DNA of 64,000 nucleotides from Leishmania infantum JPCM5 (Eukaryota > Euglenozoa > Kinetoplastea > Trypanosomatida > Trypanosomatidae), in NCBI RefSeq assembly GCF_000002875.2, contig NC_009415.2, forward strand, positions 444,001 through 508,000, written 5' to 3'. This document shows, one piece after another, positions 50,469-62,200 of the stretch (position 1 is the first letter of the stretch; each line of letters opens with the position of its first letter). The notes beneath the pieces were generated by a model. That model searched no databases and was not told where the DNA came from. It saw nothing but the letters and a program-made list of their open reading frames with translations. Position numbers and translations under genes: made by a program.

Positions 50469-53400
50469 CTACCCACCCATCCGACGTCTTGCCATGAGGG
50501 CCTCTGCTTCCGAACGACTGCGCTCGAGCAGCGCCGGGATCGCCTCCAGCTCCTTCGTGGACTTCTCGATGACGTCGGCTATGTTCCCCTGCATCCGCGC
50601 AAGCATTTGAATGCGGGCGGCGCGTGCGTCACGGCGGCGTTTGCGCTCTGCTTTTTGCTTCTCGCGCAGCGTCTGCAGCTCCATCACCATTCGCAGCTCC
50701 CCCGACTGACACCGCTCCACCTCTTCACGGAGCCGGTGTACCTCGTGCCGTAGCTCAATCGTGCTCAGCTGCTCCACCGGCCGTGATTGGAGAGCCGAAG
50801 GAGCGCGGCTGTACTGGCTGACAATGGAGCGTTCCGCCGCATTGGCTGCCGCGGCAGAAGTCGCTACACCGCCGCCACCCCCAAAGCTTGGGAAGCCACT
50901 GGTCCCCGGGCTGTGCGGGTACACGTCCGCCGACAGTCGAGACGCGCTGCCGTAGGCAGTGTTCGCGTTGGTGGCAATCGTCATTGCATCCTCGTTCGTC
51001 TGAGACCTCACCTCTGCATCGGCGGCACCTGGCGCTGAGTCGCCGCCAAAGACGTCTTGCACGCTGAGCGTGTGTTGCGCGTGTTGTAACGGCGCGCCCG
51101 TAGATGCTACAGTAGGCTGCAGGGTTTGGGAAAGATTGGAGTTGACTATGGGGGACACGGATGGCAGCGGTGTAGATACGTTCAGTTGCGGCAGCTGCGA
51201 TTGTGAAGGAAAGAGCTGCGTATGAGTGAGGAGGAGACGCTGCTGGGTAAGCAGCTCTTGCTCCTCAGCGCGGGCCTCCGCTGCCTCAAGCCTCTCCCAC
51301 ACTTCTTCGAGTTCGTGCTTCTGCGCCAGTACCATGTGTTCTGCTTCACTTCGCCGGTGCAGGGCGTCGTTGAGCTGTTCCTCCAGGTGGCGTGTCCCTT
51401 GCCGCTGAGTTTCCAGCTCGTCCGAGACGGCGCACAGGCGGGCTTGGAGGTCATCATACATTTCCTGCGTTATCATTGGCGACGACGAAGTTCGGCACGG
51501 CGACACAGCAGCACCTCTCAGTGATCGCTGCCGCGGCGTGTCGCTGGCGGAGTGTGGTGCGGTGTCCATCTCCTCCGTTGACGGCGACTGCAGCGCAGAC
51601 GCGTGCGAGCAGTCGCCATGCGAGATGGCGACGCGGCTACTTTTGGCTGCTCTCGGTGCTATAGAGACGGCTGTTAGTGATGGCGAGCGGCGGCGCCACT
51701 CGCTTGCCTCGATAAGAAGCTCAGAGATGCGCTGGTGTGCTGCCGTCAGCTGATCCTCGAGCTCTTCGACGACGCTGCGGTCGACAGTGTCGCGCGGGGT
51801 CGACGAGCGCCGCGCATACCGGCCAGACGCAGCCTGAGATACTCCGTCGTTTTGTGCGCCGTCGGCCGTAGCACGCCGCGAGACTGCCGCGTACCGAGAG
51901 CTCCGATCGCATCGTTCCTGCAGGAGGCGATCGCGCTCCTCCGTGACGCGACGCAGCTCTGTGCGCTTCGCATCCAGTTCGTCGCGCAGCAGCTGCACTT
52001 CCGCCTCTTTCGGGTTCTGCTGAAGGGCGGCGGAGAGACGGGCTTCGAGGAGTCGCGTTTTTTCTTCCGCATCCTCTGCGCGCTGCCTTGCGGCTGTGAC
52101 TTCAGTGACTGGAACAAGGGCCGCGTTGCTCACACCCGTAGAAGCCGCAGCCGCAGCTCGCGGGCTGAGCTGAGGGCTGTTGGTGGACCGGTGCACACCG
52201 GTGCCGTGGTAGCTGCTGCCACTGTTGTTGTCGCTACCAGACAATGCCTTGCGCGGCTCGGCAAGGTCCAGCGCAGATACTGTACGATCCTGCGGCGTAG
52301 CGGTGGACACCACCGCCGACGGCACGAGCTCCTTCGCCACTGTTGATAGGATCAGACTTGCGGAGCTGGAAAACTCTATTTGTTTGCCACGCGGCTGGTG
52401 TGCGTACACTCCTATCCGCGGCGCCTCGTCCTCTGGCAAGGCGCAGGCCACCCACGATGTGGGCACGGCCAGAGCCGGCACAATAGTCTTTGCTCCCTTT
52501 GGCGAGTCCTGCGCACCGTGAGGAGACGAGATGGCCAGTGCCTCAGCCTCGGCTATAAGGGCATCGACAGCGGCCAGCTCTTCTTCCGCCATCTGCACGT
52601 ACTCCATTTGATCCTTGCGCTCCTTACGCAGAGCCGCCTCTGCCACGGAGTCGAGCTTCTTTGTTGGCTGCGATGCGGCCTCAGGGGCCCGCGCCATCTC
52701 CTTTGACTGCCACGCAGCATCCGGGCTCTGCGATGGTGTTGCCGCGAGCGCTTGCTGCGTCGCCTTCAGCCGCCGTTGAGCCTCTGTCGCCTTGGCGAGC
52801 GCGTCGACCCACCGGTACAGGGCGGCGGCGGTCTTGTGCTCCTTCGCGACAGCCGCCACGGTCGGCCACGCCTTCAGAAAACGCAGTGCCCGCTGCGTAT
52901 CATCGACTGTCACACTCATGGACTTTACGGCAGCCAGACGCTTCGGTAAAGAGACTGCCTGCACTATCGCGTCATCAAACGACGCACAGGTGCGGTCGTG
53001 CAGCGGGGCCACGGCAGTTTCTATGAGACTCACCAACGGCTGCGAAGACGAGCCGCTGTGGCGCCGCTGTAGATCGGCCCATGCGAACGGCTTCACTGTT
53101 CGCAGACCGGCGCGTGCGAGCAGCAGCTCCTTCTCGGCAGCGTCGGCGGCTTTCGCTGCGTCATCGACGGTCTTTCGAGCCGCATCGAGATGCTCCTTTA
53201 GCGGAGACGGTGCCCGCAGTGGGTTAGGTGTGGTTGCTAATGTGGCACTGCTGTTTTTCTCCTGCGTATGCTGACGAATAAGCTCGTCGATTTCTCGTAC
53301 TCGGTCTCTGCTAGATCCGAGGTCTGCTTTCAGGCTGTCTCGATGCTCTTGCATCTCTCGCAGCTCCTCGGCTGTCATCACTGTGCCTACATCGTCCGCG

Positions 53401-53741
53401 TTTAGAGGCAGCGTAGCGCTGCCACTGCTGTTTGCCCACTTGGGTGACGAAATAGATGCAGTGAGAAGACCACTAACGGAGGGGTCAGAAGCGTCGACAA
53501 GGTGCCCAGCAACCAGTCCGCCGCTCTTGCTCGCATCCTGCAGTGTCTGAGGAGCGAGCAGGATGAGCGGGCGGGGCTGTACAAGCACGGCGACGGTGCC
53601 GTCACTTTGGGCGACGGTCGGCGTAGAGGCGACCACGCCGACAAGGCAGCGACTTCTGTCCGCCGAGGTGAAGAAGGCAACAACCCTGTGCGGCTTTATG
53701 GGGGCCTTTGCAGGCGCGTCTGTCGCCGACGGCGAAGACAT
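50469..53741 (-). CDS. Coiled-coil protein with degenerate dynein stalk-like module (1090 aa)
   Basis: Order of parts: a small N-terminal domain (about 15-65); heptad-rich segments (124-160 and 181-215); a globular helical region (216-335); a low-complexity linker; long coiled coil around 540-620 (RLLEARLSAAL...); and a C-terminal coiled coil ending in basic helices (REKQKAERKRRRDARAARIQ). The 181-335 segment parallels the dynein stalk plus microtubule-binding region in layout: CC1-like helix, PLVSLIETAVAPL where dyneins have PPxxVxxVMEA, FDDAIVQAVSLPKRLAAV, then ALYRWVDALAKATE like the dynein CMWVRAM segment before CC2. Similarity is weak and seen by eye. The open frame starts at a TTG (53777); the first ATG is 53741, used here. 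A cytoskeletal role is inferred; the next gene upstream has a clearer copy of the module. Confidence 0.8.
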   Translation of the reverse strand: MSSPSATDAPAKAPIKPHRVVAFFTSADRSRCLVGVVASTPTVAQSDGTVAVLVQPRPLILLAPQTLQDASKSGGLVAGHLVDASDPSVSGLLTASISSPKWANSSGSATLPLNADDVGTVMTAEELREMQEHRDSLKADLGSSRDRVREIDELIRQHTQEKNSSATLATTPNPLRAPSPLKEHLDAARKTVDDAAKAADAAEKELLLARAGLRTVKPFAWADLQRRHSGSSSQPLVSLIETAVAPLHDRTCASFDDAIVQAVSLPKRLAAVKSMSVTVDDTQRALRFLKAWPTVAAVAKEHKTAAALYRWVDALAKATEAQRRLKATQQALAATPSQSPDAAWQSKEMARAPEAASQPTKKLDSVAEAALRKERKDQMEYVQMAEEELAAVDALIAEAEALAISSPHGAQDSPKGAKTIVPALAVPTSWVACALPEDEAPRIGVYAHQPRGKQIEFSSSASLILSTVAKELVPSAVVSTATPQDRTVSALDLAEPRKALSGSDNNSGSSYHGTGVHRSTNSPQLSPRAAAAASTGVSNAALVPVTEVTAARQRAEDAEEKTRLLEARLSAALQQNPKEAEVQLLRDELDAKRTELRRVTEERDRLLQERCDRSSRYAAVSRRATADGAQNDGVSQAASGRYARRSSTPRDTVDRSVVEELEDQLTAAHQRISELLIEASEWRRRSPSLTAVSIAPRAAKSSRVAISHGDCSHASALQSPSTEEMDTAPHSASDTPRQRSLRGAAVSPCRTSSSPMITQEMYDDLQARLCAVSDELETQRQGTRHLEEQLNDALHRRSEAEHMVLAQKHELEEVWERLEAAEARAEEQELLTQQRLLLTHTQLFPSQSQLPQLNVSTPLPSVSPIVNSNLSQTLQPTVASTGAPLQHAQHTLSVQDVFGGDSAPGAADAEVRSQTNEDAMTIATNANTAYGSASRLSADVYPHSPGTSGFPSFGGGGGVATSAAAANAAERSIVSQYSRAPSALQSRPVEQLSTIELRHEVHRLREEVERCQSGELRMVMELQTLREKQKAERKRRRDARAARIQMLARMQGNIADVIEKSTKELEAIPALLERSRSEAEALMARRRMGG

Positions 53742-55676
53742 CCCAGCGATACAGTGCAGAAGGGTATCAAACAACAACTAACGCGGACTTCCGCACCGAC
53801 GTATCACGCCAGCATCGTATATGGAAGAGCGAAGCCAAAAAAAAAAACAGCGAAGTTTGAAGAGGAGGATTGTGGTGGAGGCATGCGTGTCTTCGGCGGT
53901 CACAAAAGACACGGCGCATATGGCTACTTGCCGGCTGAGATGACCCGTTCGGCTTTCCCGACCCAAAAGGACCGATCATGCGTAGAAGAGCGTCATGGGT
54001 GGAAGCAGCACAGCTGTGAGCTGTCCCTCGTCAACAGACTGTCCGCTGTACGTCCCCCTGCCATCGGCATGGTGGCCGGCGGGGTACACCTAAGAGCAGC
54101 CCATCCCTGCCTCAACCCTGAAAGCACACACGCACACGCCCTCGTCGCGTTTTTTTTTGTCTTTCCTCAGACCTTCCATAATGGACTCTTGTATCCATGA
54201 GCGAATGAGAAACACGCAGTAAAAGGGGAAAAAGTGCGATAAGCGCGCATGCACACACACACACAGGAAGACAACAGTCAAAACGACCCAGCGATGTTGG
54301 CGCGTGATGATGACTTCCTCCACTTAGAAAACGAAAAGACAAGCCGCCCACCGACAGACAGACGCGCCAACAGGCAAACATCAGAGCGCAACGAAAGCTT
54401 GAAGAATTGACAAAAAAATCATTAGCGCAGCGCGCCCAATGCAAACAGGGGTTATTGGAAACAGTTGCTACACCTCCATGCCGTTCGTTCGTTCTGAGCG
54501 CCTGTTCTTGTTTGCGTGTGTCTGCTGGCGTGCACACCTCATGTGGCAATCTCCATAGTTGGTCTGCGGTCGCCGTTCACACCTCCCCCCTCCCGTGCCG
54601 TCCCCCACTCTGGCAAGAGAGACAGAGACGAAAAGAAACGCCCGTTAAGCCATCAAGCAGCAGACTTAACCGGAGAGCGGAAGGGACGTGATGGAAATGC
54701 TGGTGTCTGAGCTGCCTTTCGCAGACGCGTCGTGCGGCCAGCATACTCCCTCTCTCACATGGGAGACCTGCGTTCAGATGAGCTTCTATGGCGCGCACGT
54801 AGAGAGGGTGGATGGGGTGGGGGAAGGGGGAACGGCGCAGCGCGCTTCCCATATTCGCCTTCGGCAGTCAGAGAATCCGAGCTTGGCGCCGGCACAACCG
54901 CCGCCGCGATCCAGCACAAACGCGCCAAAGCAGAGAGAAGAAGCACGAGGTGGGGGAGGGGAGGAGGAAGAGGAGGAGTGAAGACGACATACACCAACGG
55001 GGAAGGCACACGTGCTCGCGCTCACGCAAAAAAAAAAAAAACAAAGAAGAGGGAGAGGGAGAGAATCAACAAAGGCGGGCGCGTCAGCGTTCATGCGAAC
55101 TGTTCTGTCAACGCCGTCCTGGTCGCTGGCGCGGCGTATTCTTTTGTCGGTGGGATCCATCGTGCGAGTGGTGCGTGCGTGTGGTGACACAGTCACGTGT
55201 CACCATGTCCATGCATTTAAGGAGTGAAACAAAAACACAACACACAAAATACAAAACAAAAAAAGGGGGAGGGAGGCAAACGCAATCAAAGGATCGGTTT
55301 TTTTTTCAAGTTTGTATCAATAGAAATGACATCTATAGATAGAACATACGTATCACCTGCCGCCGCGATTACCACAGCACCACAACATCCAGCACACATG
55401 CACACGCAGACACGAGAAAACAATGCCGCCATCATTGCCAGCACACGACAAAAAAGGACAAGGGGATGAAGGCAGCGTAAAAAAAAAAAGAGATACAGAG
55501 ACGCAGAAACAGAGAGAGAGCCATGAAGCTGGAACGAAGAGGCAAAACAGACACAAACACAGACACACAGAAAAGGAGCGAGCGAGAAAGGAAAGAAGGA
55601 GACCATATCAAGCGTACTTAGAGGCACGTCAGCCGCTGCCCTGAAGCGAGGAGACAGCGAACAAGACCCCCTCCCC
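53742..55676. other. Intergenic spacer
   Basis: A 1.9 kb spacer between the two coiled-coil genes. It has several A-rich plus-strand runs (53837-53848, 55028-55041, 55480-55490) that read as T-tracts on the transcribed strand, and no convincing coding region. Confidence 0.5.
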
Positions 55677-57560
55677 CTACGTATCCCCTTCAAAGTACTG
55701 CTTCAGCTCCGGGCGTCCGTTGATGGTGGCATGAACTCCATCCAGCACAAAGGTGGCAGTCTCGGACTCGTTGCGCAAGATACGGATCTCCTTTTCTAGC
55801 CTGTCAATAATTTTCGCTAGTTCGCGGTCATCCCTCGCATGGAAGAGAGCCGGCATGCTACCGTTGAGGGCAATGCCGTTCGCCATCACCTCTTTCTCTA
55901 GCTCAACTTCAGCCCGGCCCCCTTGCCTCTTGCCTTTCTTGTCGTTGGGCTTCTTTTTCTCCTTTTCACTGTCGAGTGCGGCTATTAGCTCATTGAGCTC
56001 CTTGCATTGGCCGGCCGGCTCCTTTGGCGGCTCCACCGCGGGAAGTAGCCCCACCTTGTTTGTGCCCGCCAACCTCGCGGCAGCGGCAGCAGCTTCCTTA
56101 GCCTCATCAATCTCGCGGTCCTTTGCAGCAAGCGCAGCGTCTTGCGCTGCCAGAGCTGCCTTGGCATCTGCCAAGTCCTGCAGTGAATCCGCCAGCACGC
56201 CGCGCACATTCTCGAGGTCTTCCTCCAGGTTCTTGATCTTGCCATCTGCTTTTTGCTGCTCCGCGAACAGGGCGGCGCGGTCCCTCAGAGCCTTCTTGAG
56301 CTTCTCGACCTGCTCAGGCGTTAGAGTCACCACCGTCGACGCCGGCTCGTCGTAGTTGACAAGAATGCTGCTGTGCAAAACGATCTTGCTTTCGTCGGTG
56401 AAGACCCACGTGTTGGCCGTACTGTAGACATTCTCGTGCAGCGGCGGTGCACCCGGGCGACCGCGAGGTGTCGCACCGTCGGCACCGTTGTCGGGCTTGC
56501 CGCCCCTCGGGCTCCAGGCGTTCTTGGCTGAACTTCCCCTTGGCGACGGCGCAGGAGAAGCCTTTGCGGTGCCGTTGACGTGCTTGCCGTGGTCAATGTG
56601 CACCGGCGAGTCGCCTAGCTGCCTTTTCAGCCGCGTTTCCTCGGCCTTAAACTTCTCGGCCTCGTCGCGACGCTGACGCAGCGTGTCCTCCATCTTCTCG
56701 ATGTGCTTCCTCTCACGTGCCCGCGCCTGATCGTAGAGGCAGATGTCGACGTTCGCCTCGCTGGTGGCCAACTGTGCCGCGACCCATCGCTGCACAATGC
56801 CCAGCGCGCGACTGCCCTCCATCGAGTCCCTATGAGTGAAGCGAGGGTTCAGCAAGTACTCCTTGCGCAGACGGCGGCGCGTCGCCAGCGAGATACTCTG
56901 CGAGTCGAACTCCTCCAGCCGCTTTAGGAATGTGCGCTGCCGGATCACCTTGAGAATGTAGTTCCAATCCAGGGTCGTCTCGCCCAGCGTGAGCACCATG
57001 GCTTCCGTCACGAGCTTCACGATGTCTGGCGGTTTCACGTAGCTACGAATCTCGCGCCAGTCAGCCTCGTCCATGTTCTTCACTTCCTCCCGCGCCTCCG
57101 CCGCGGCCTCCTGCGCACGCGCTGCGTCTGCCTCATACGCGGCACGACCCTCTTTGTAGTGCGCATGTTTTGCTGTGAGCGTCTTGTTCAAGTCCTCCAT
57201 TTCTTCCTCCGCCTCTTGCCGCATCCTCTGCAGCTCCTTCAGCCGCTTCACTGCTGCTGCGCGGTCGGCTTCCGACACGGGCAGCGCCTCCGGCGGCATC
57301 GCTCCGCCACTGCCGGCCCACAGCATCAGCTGCACGAGACGCGGGCCTGGAATGCCGGCGACAGTGCCAAGGCCCCATTTCCAGCCCTTGGTCTCCTCGC
57401 ACACGTATTCAAACGCAACCAGGTCATTGACGGAGACGCGAACGTGGGCTACGCTGCTGATCTTGGCGAGCACTGAGTGATGCGTATCGGTGGAGGAGGG
57501 CAGCACCTTCGTGGGAGAGCTCGGCTTGCGCGGCGAGAAGCCATTCTTCTTGAAAGGCAT
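55677..57560 (-). CDS. Dynein stalk/microtubule-binding-like coiled-coil protein without motor (627 aa)
   Basis: Residues about 97-316 resemble the dynein heavy-chain stalk: a heptad helix (97-165), then WREIRSYVKPPDIVKLVTEA (168-187; dyneins: PPxxVxxVMEA), FLKRLEEFDSQSI (211-223; FLxxLxxFDKDNI), RRRLRKEYLLNPRFT (228-242), ALGIVQRWVAAQL (252-264; the LCxWVxAM position), and a second heptad helix (272-316). No AAA+ motor or Walker motif is present. An N-terminal domain (30-85) with RVSVNDLVAFEYV and GWKWGLGTVAG comes before it. After it come a low-complexity linker with SP and RG motifs, a segment with NYDEPASTVV, another coiled coil (about 415-510), a lysine-rich patch, and a short conserved-looking end (FVLDGVHATINGRPELKQYF). 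The upstream open frame translates pyrimidine tracts, so ATG 57560 is used. A microtubule or flagellar role is inferred. Confidence 0.85.
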   Translation of the reverse strand: MPFKKNGFSPRKPSSPTKVLPSSTDTHHSVLAKISSVAHVRVSVNDLVAFEYVCEETKGWKWGLGTVAGIPGPRLVQLMLWAGSGGAMPPEALPVSEADRAAAVKRLKELQRMRQEAEEEMEDLNKTLTAKHAHYKEGRAAYEADAARAQEAAAEAREEVKNMDEADWREIRSYVKPPDIVKLVTEAMVLTLGETTLDWNYILKVIRQRTFLKRLEEFDSQSISLATRRRLRKEYLLNPRFTHRDSMEGSRALGIVQRWVAAQLATSEANVDICLYDQARARERKHIEKMEDTLRQRRDEAEKFKAEETRLKRQLGDSPVHIDHGKHVNGTAKASPAPSPRGSSAKNAWSPRGGKPDNGADGATPRGRPGAPPLHENVYSTANTWVFTDESKIVLHSSILVNYDEPASTVVTLTPEQVEKLKKALRDRAALFAEQQKADGKIKNLEEDLENVRGVLADSLQDLADAKAALAAQDAALAAKDREIDEAKEAAAAAARLAGTNKVGLLPAVEPPKEPAGQCKELNELIAALDSEKEKKKPNDKKGKRQGGRAEVELEKEVMANGIALNGSMPALFHARDDRELAKIIDRLEKEIRILRNESETATFVLDGVHATINGRPELKQYFEGDT

Positions 57561-58431
57561 TGTACATGCGGGTATCTGTTCTCTGTCGGTGCACCGTAGG
57601 TAGCGATCGACGGGAGAGGGTGAGTGAGGAGAGAAAACAGAAAAGTGCGACAAAAAAAAAAACAAAGACTCCACGGTGCACGAGAGAGCTCCGAAATAGG
57701 GGGGAGCGTGCGTGCGTCCGTGTGCCAGTGCGTGTATGCCGTAGGGAGGGCGTAGAAGAAAGAAAAACAGCGTCAAAGAAAGGCGGAGGGGGGGAGCAGT
57801 GGCAGCTGATACAGTGCGCGTGTGGCGTGTACACGCGTCTGGGCTGAGGAGTGAGGGGAGGGGGGGGGAAGAACAATGAGCGAGCAAAGAAGCAGAAAAG
57901 GAAGGAAGAAACGCACGTGCTTATGGCACGTCAGGATGGGCAAAGGGAGCTGCGCCTTAGTCGGCCACGACGAGCAGAATGCGGAGAAGAGGAAAAGGAG
58001 GGGTGACACAACAGCAAGCGGAGAAGAGAACGGACGTCAATGCAACAGGAATCACACATACACATAGATAGGTGTCAGGGGGAGAAGGAAAAGTGATGTC
58101 GCTGCGCAAGCATAGACACACAGAGCGCACGGAAGCGGACAGGAACCGCGTGCGCGCGCCAATCAACCATATAGGTGAAACCGAAGAGAGCAGAGAGCGC
58201 AGAGGCAGAGACTTGAACTCAGAAACGAAAAGATGACGTTGTGTCTCGACACAGATCGGCTTCGAGTGCCGTACATGAAAACAACAACAGTACGCGAAAA
58301 GACAGAGAGAACAATACCTCCGACGGTTTCTTGCCTTCGCTTGAGAGCTTGATGCACACGCACGATCTGTCGAAGAACCAAACAGGGAGCGTGCAAACTC
58401 GCGGGCACAGAACAGCGAAGATGCCCCTCTC

Positions 58432-58448
58432 CACACACACACACACAC
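58432..58448. repeat. (CA)n microsatellite
   Basis: CA dinucleotide run of about 17 nt in the spacer downstream of the ABC transporter gene. Confidence 0.85.
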
Positions 58449-59201
58449 GTAATATAACGATGCACAGCCGTAGTTTCGCACTTGGCGACTTCCGTGGTGT
58501 CCTACAACAAACAAAAACTAAGCAAACACAATGTTGATGTGGGGGCTACGGCTTCACGGTACTGAAGCTCTGCGAAAGCGACCATGAAGGGCCTGTGCAG
58601 ACTCGCCTGTATCTGGCAGAGATGAAATAGAGGGAGGGAGGGGAAGGAGAAAAAAAGGGAAGCCGGTGGCGTCGCGGGGAAGCGGTGAAGGACGGTGGTG
58701 GGATACTAGGTCTCCTTCCACGCAGAGCTATGCGCCAGTTTCACGCATCCCGCATCACTCGCCATCGTTATCACAGAAAGGCCAACAAGAAGCGGAATGA
58801 GAAGGAGACGCACGAATTTCGGATGAGGGCATGTCGGCACACATATGAAGAGGCACAGGCATGAAGGCCCACCAGCCGGTCAACGTGTCCGATAACGTCA
58901 GAGTACCCGTCGACAGCTGGATTGGGCCGTGTCCGGTATGCCCCTTGCAGCAGGAGAAAGAGAACGACACGCTATGGCCAGTGTCACCCTCCGTCGTTCC
59001 ACCACGTGGCGCTGAGGCGCTGAGAAACAGAAGCCGTCCATCATCACCAGATAAGTATCTGCGTATGCCAATACGCACTCACGGCATCTGCCTCTTTTCT
59101 TCACATGTAAGGCATCGTGAGCATCGTCATGCACCGCACTCAACCATCGCCGAGGCAGCTCTCGCCGTATTCCCCCACGCCAGCGAAAGTGCTTCACTGC
59201 A

Positions 59202-59221
59202 ACACACACACACACACACAA
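59202..59221. repeat. (AC)10 microsatellite
   Basis: AC dinucleotide run in the 3' region of the ABC transporter gene; it reads (GT)10 in the transcript. Confidence 0.9.
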
Positions 59222-59280
59222 AGTAAAGCGCCACACGTCACCACTCGCTCGCAGGCCCAGCTGGTGCGTCTCCTCATCCG

Positions 59281-62200
59281 CTACTCTGCTAAAGCACTTC
59301 GCATCGCCTCCCTGAAAAGCTGTTCACCATCACGGCCGAGCGACCTCACCAGCGCGCCGAAAGCGGATCCCTGGCGCTCCACCAGCTCGCGCGGCGAGCC
59401 GAACTCGAGAACGCGGCCCTGGTCCATGACGAGGATGACGTCGCAGGCGGCGACGGTGTGCAGGCGGTGCGCGATGGTGACGACGGTGTAGTCGCGAAAG
59501 GTGTGCTGCACCGTGCGCTGGATCTGGCGGTCGAGCGCGGGGTCGACGTTTGCGGTTGCCTCGTCCATGAGCAGGAAGGCGCTGCCGCGCTTGAGCAGCG
59601 CGCGCGCCAGGCACAGCAGCTGGCGCTGGCCCACGCTGTAGTTTGCGCCGCCCTCCTGCACGCGCCCGTCCAGCCCGCCCGCCTCGCCGCGCACGCGCTC
59701 CTCCATCCCCACCTGCCGCAGCGCGCGCCACACCGCCGCGTCGCCGCAGCAGCCAAAGGGGTCCACGTTGCTGCGCACCGTGCCCTCGAACAGCAGCGGG
59801 TCCTGCGGGATCGTCGAGAAGAGCCGGCGCAGCTCGCGCACGCCGTAGTCGCGCGCGTCGCGCCCGCACACGAGCATGCGGCCGCCGCACACCTCCACCA
59901 GCCGCAGGAAGGCCAGCAGCAGCGTCGACTTCCCGCTACCGGTGCGCCCCACAACGCCCACCTTCTGCCCCGGCGCCACCGCGAAGCACACGTCGCGCAG
60001 CACCAGCGGCAGCCCCGGCCGGTACCGCATGTCCACGTGCTCCAGCACAAGCGCTCCGAACTGGGTGTTGCCTGATTGACGGATGAGAAGCGGCGAGCTC
60101 CAGTTATCCAGGCCAGAAGGCTCCTCACTCTCTGCCAAGGTCTCTGCACAACGTCGCTCAGGGCCGTGCGCACCCTCGGTGATGCGCTGAACCTCCGCTG
60201 CGACGGCCTCCTGCAGGTCCTCATGCTCAATGTGGTCTGTCATATAAAAGACGCGTTCAATGCTGTTCATATCTGCCTCCACGGAGGCGAGCACAGTGAC
60301 GATGCCGTCCAGGAGGCTGCTGATCTCGAGGGCCAGGGTGAGACTGAGGGAGAGAAGGCCGATGTGCGACGGCAGAAACGAGAGGTGCATGGCCGCGACG
60401 GCGCCCAGTGCCACGGCGACAGTAATGGACGCGCTCAGCATCTGGATACGCACAGAAAGCCAGAGTTCCGCGCCGAGTTGCAGATACGAGCAGGTGTAGA
60501 CGACATCTGCACATTGAAGAGCCTTCTGGATCACCGCCGGCGCCGCGCCGTACGCTTGCACCGTCCAACGACCGCCAATCGCTTCCTGCAGGACAGAAAG
60601 CATTGGGGAGTTGACTCGATTCACTAGGCGCTTGATCTCGCGGTTGGCGCGTGCGTAGAATTTCAGAAGGTAGTAGTACGCCACCATGCAGGGTATAAGG
60701 ATACCAAGCACGAAAACTTGCGTTGCCACCATCATCGCCACGGTCGAGAAGAACGTGGAGATGGTGGAGAGGAGATAGCTGTAGCTGCCTTGCAGGTCGC
60801 TGTCGATATTGCTCATGTCATTGGTAAAACGGTTGACAATGCGGCCGAGCGGCGTCGTGTCAAAAAACTGCAGCGTGGCGCACGCCACGGAGCGGAGGAG
60901 CTCCTGGTGCACCTCCCGACTGGCTCGCCGCATCATGCTCATGGAAAGCCAGTAGCGGAGTGGCGTTGCCAGCGCGCTGGCAAAGGAAAGGCCGACGTAG
61001 ATGAAACTGTACTGCGTCGCGGATAGCGGAAGCCACTTGGTGGACCACAGCGCCAGCCATATGGAAGTCGACATCATGACCACCTCCGTAGCGAGATAGA
61101 GTGCCATGATACTCACACACGCGCCGACGCCGCCGCACGCCTTCATGTAACGCACGTACACGTCCCACCCCACCCCTCCCCGGAAGCGCTCCTCTTCCGT
61201 CAGCAGCTTTCCTTTGTTTTCTATGGCGCGCCCCTCCACCTCTGAGACAGCTGTCAACGTAGTGTCCGCTGCCGGAGGCTCTTCCTCCATCAAATCACTC
61301 AACTTCTTCTCTGCTGTGATGTTCGCCACGGGTGCTTCCTTCTCTGCAGCCCCCTCAGTGTCATCACTGGATGCGGCGCCGCGTTGGCTCACTTGCCGCG
61401 CTAGGTGATCCTTGTAGTAGGCCTCACCACTCCCTTGGAACGCGACGCGGCCCTCCTCCAGCAGCACAACCAGGTCCGCGTAGGCGGCGGCGCTGACCTG
61501 GTGAGTGGCCAGCACGCGCGTCTTGCCGGCCAGCGCGCCGCACACGCACTCGCGCATCACGCGCTCGCCCACCTGCGCGTCCAGTGCCGACAGCGGGTCG
61601 TCCAGCAAGTACACGTCGCGGTCCGCGTACACGGCGCGCGCTAGACTCACGCGCGCCTTCTGCCCGCCGCTCAGGTTGATGCCGTTCTCGCCGATCTCCG
61701 TCTCCGCGCCGTCCGCCAGCAGCGCCAGGTCCGAGGCCAGCTGGCTGCTGCGCACCGCGCGCTCGAAGGCCGCCGCGTCCGGCGCGCCGAAGAAGATGAC
61801 GTTGTCGCGCAGCGTTGCGTTCATGGTCCACGGCTGCTGCGGCACGTAGGCCACGCTGCGCGAGCACGCCACGCGGCCGCGCGTCACCGCCAGCGCGCCG
61901 ATCAGTGCGTCCAGCAGCGTGGACTTGCCGCTGCCCGTCGGTCCCAGCACCACCGTCAGCCGCCCGCGCGGCACGCGCAGGTCCACATCCGCCAGCAGCG
62001 TCTTTGTCTTTAGAACGTAGATGGAGTCCTCGTTGAAGGTTATTTCAGCGGTGCTTTTCTGGGCAGACGACGACAAGGGCTCTGAGGAAGCGGCAGCGTC
62101 TCCGTGGCCTGTATGACTGCCCTTAGCGTTCAAGGGTTCCGTCACTGGACCTGCTGGAGCTGGCGCTGCAGATGAGGATGAGGGCTGGCGATCTGGCAGG

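Larger units (their letters stand above)
57561..59280. other. Intergenic spacer with CA tracts
   Basis: A 1.7 kb spacer with CA/AC dinucleotide runs at 58432-58448 and 59202-59221, the second about 60 nt beyond the ABC transporter stop. Open frames are low complexity. Confidence 0.5.

Noticed and set aside
53742..53777. Longer start for the 1090-aa coiled-coil protein
   Set aside because: The codon at 53777 is TTG, not ATG.
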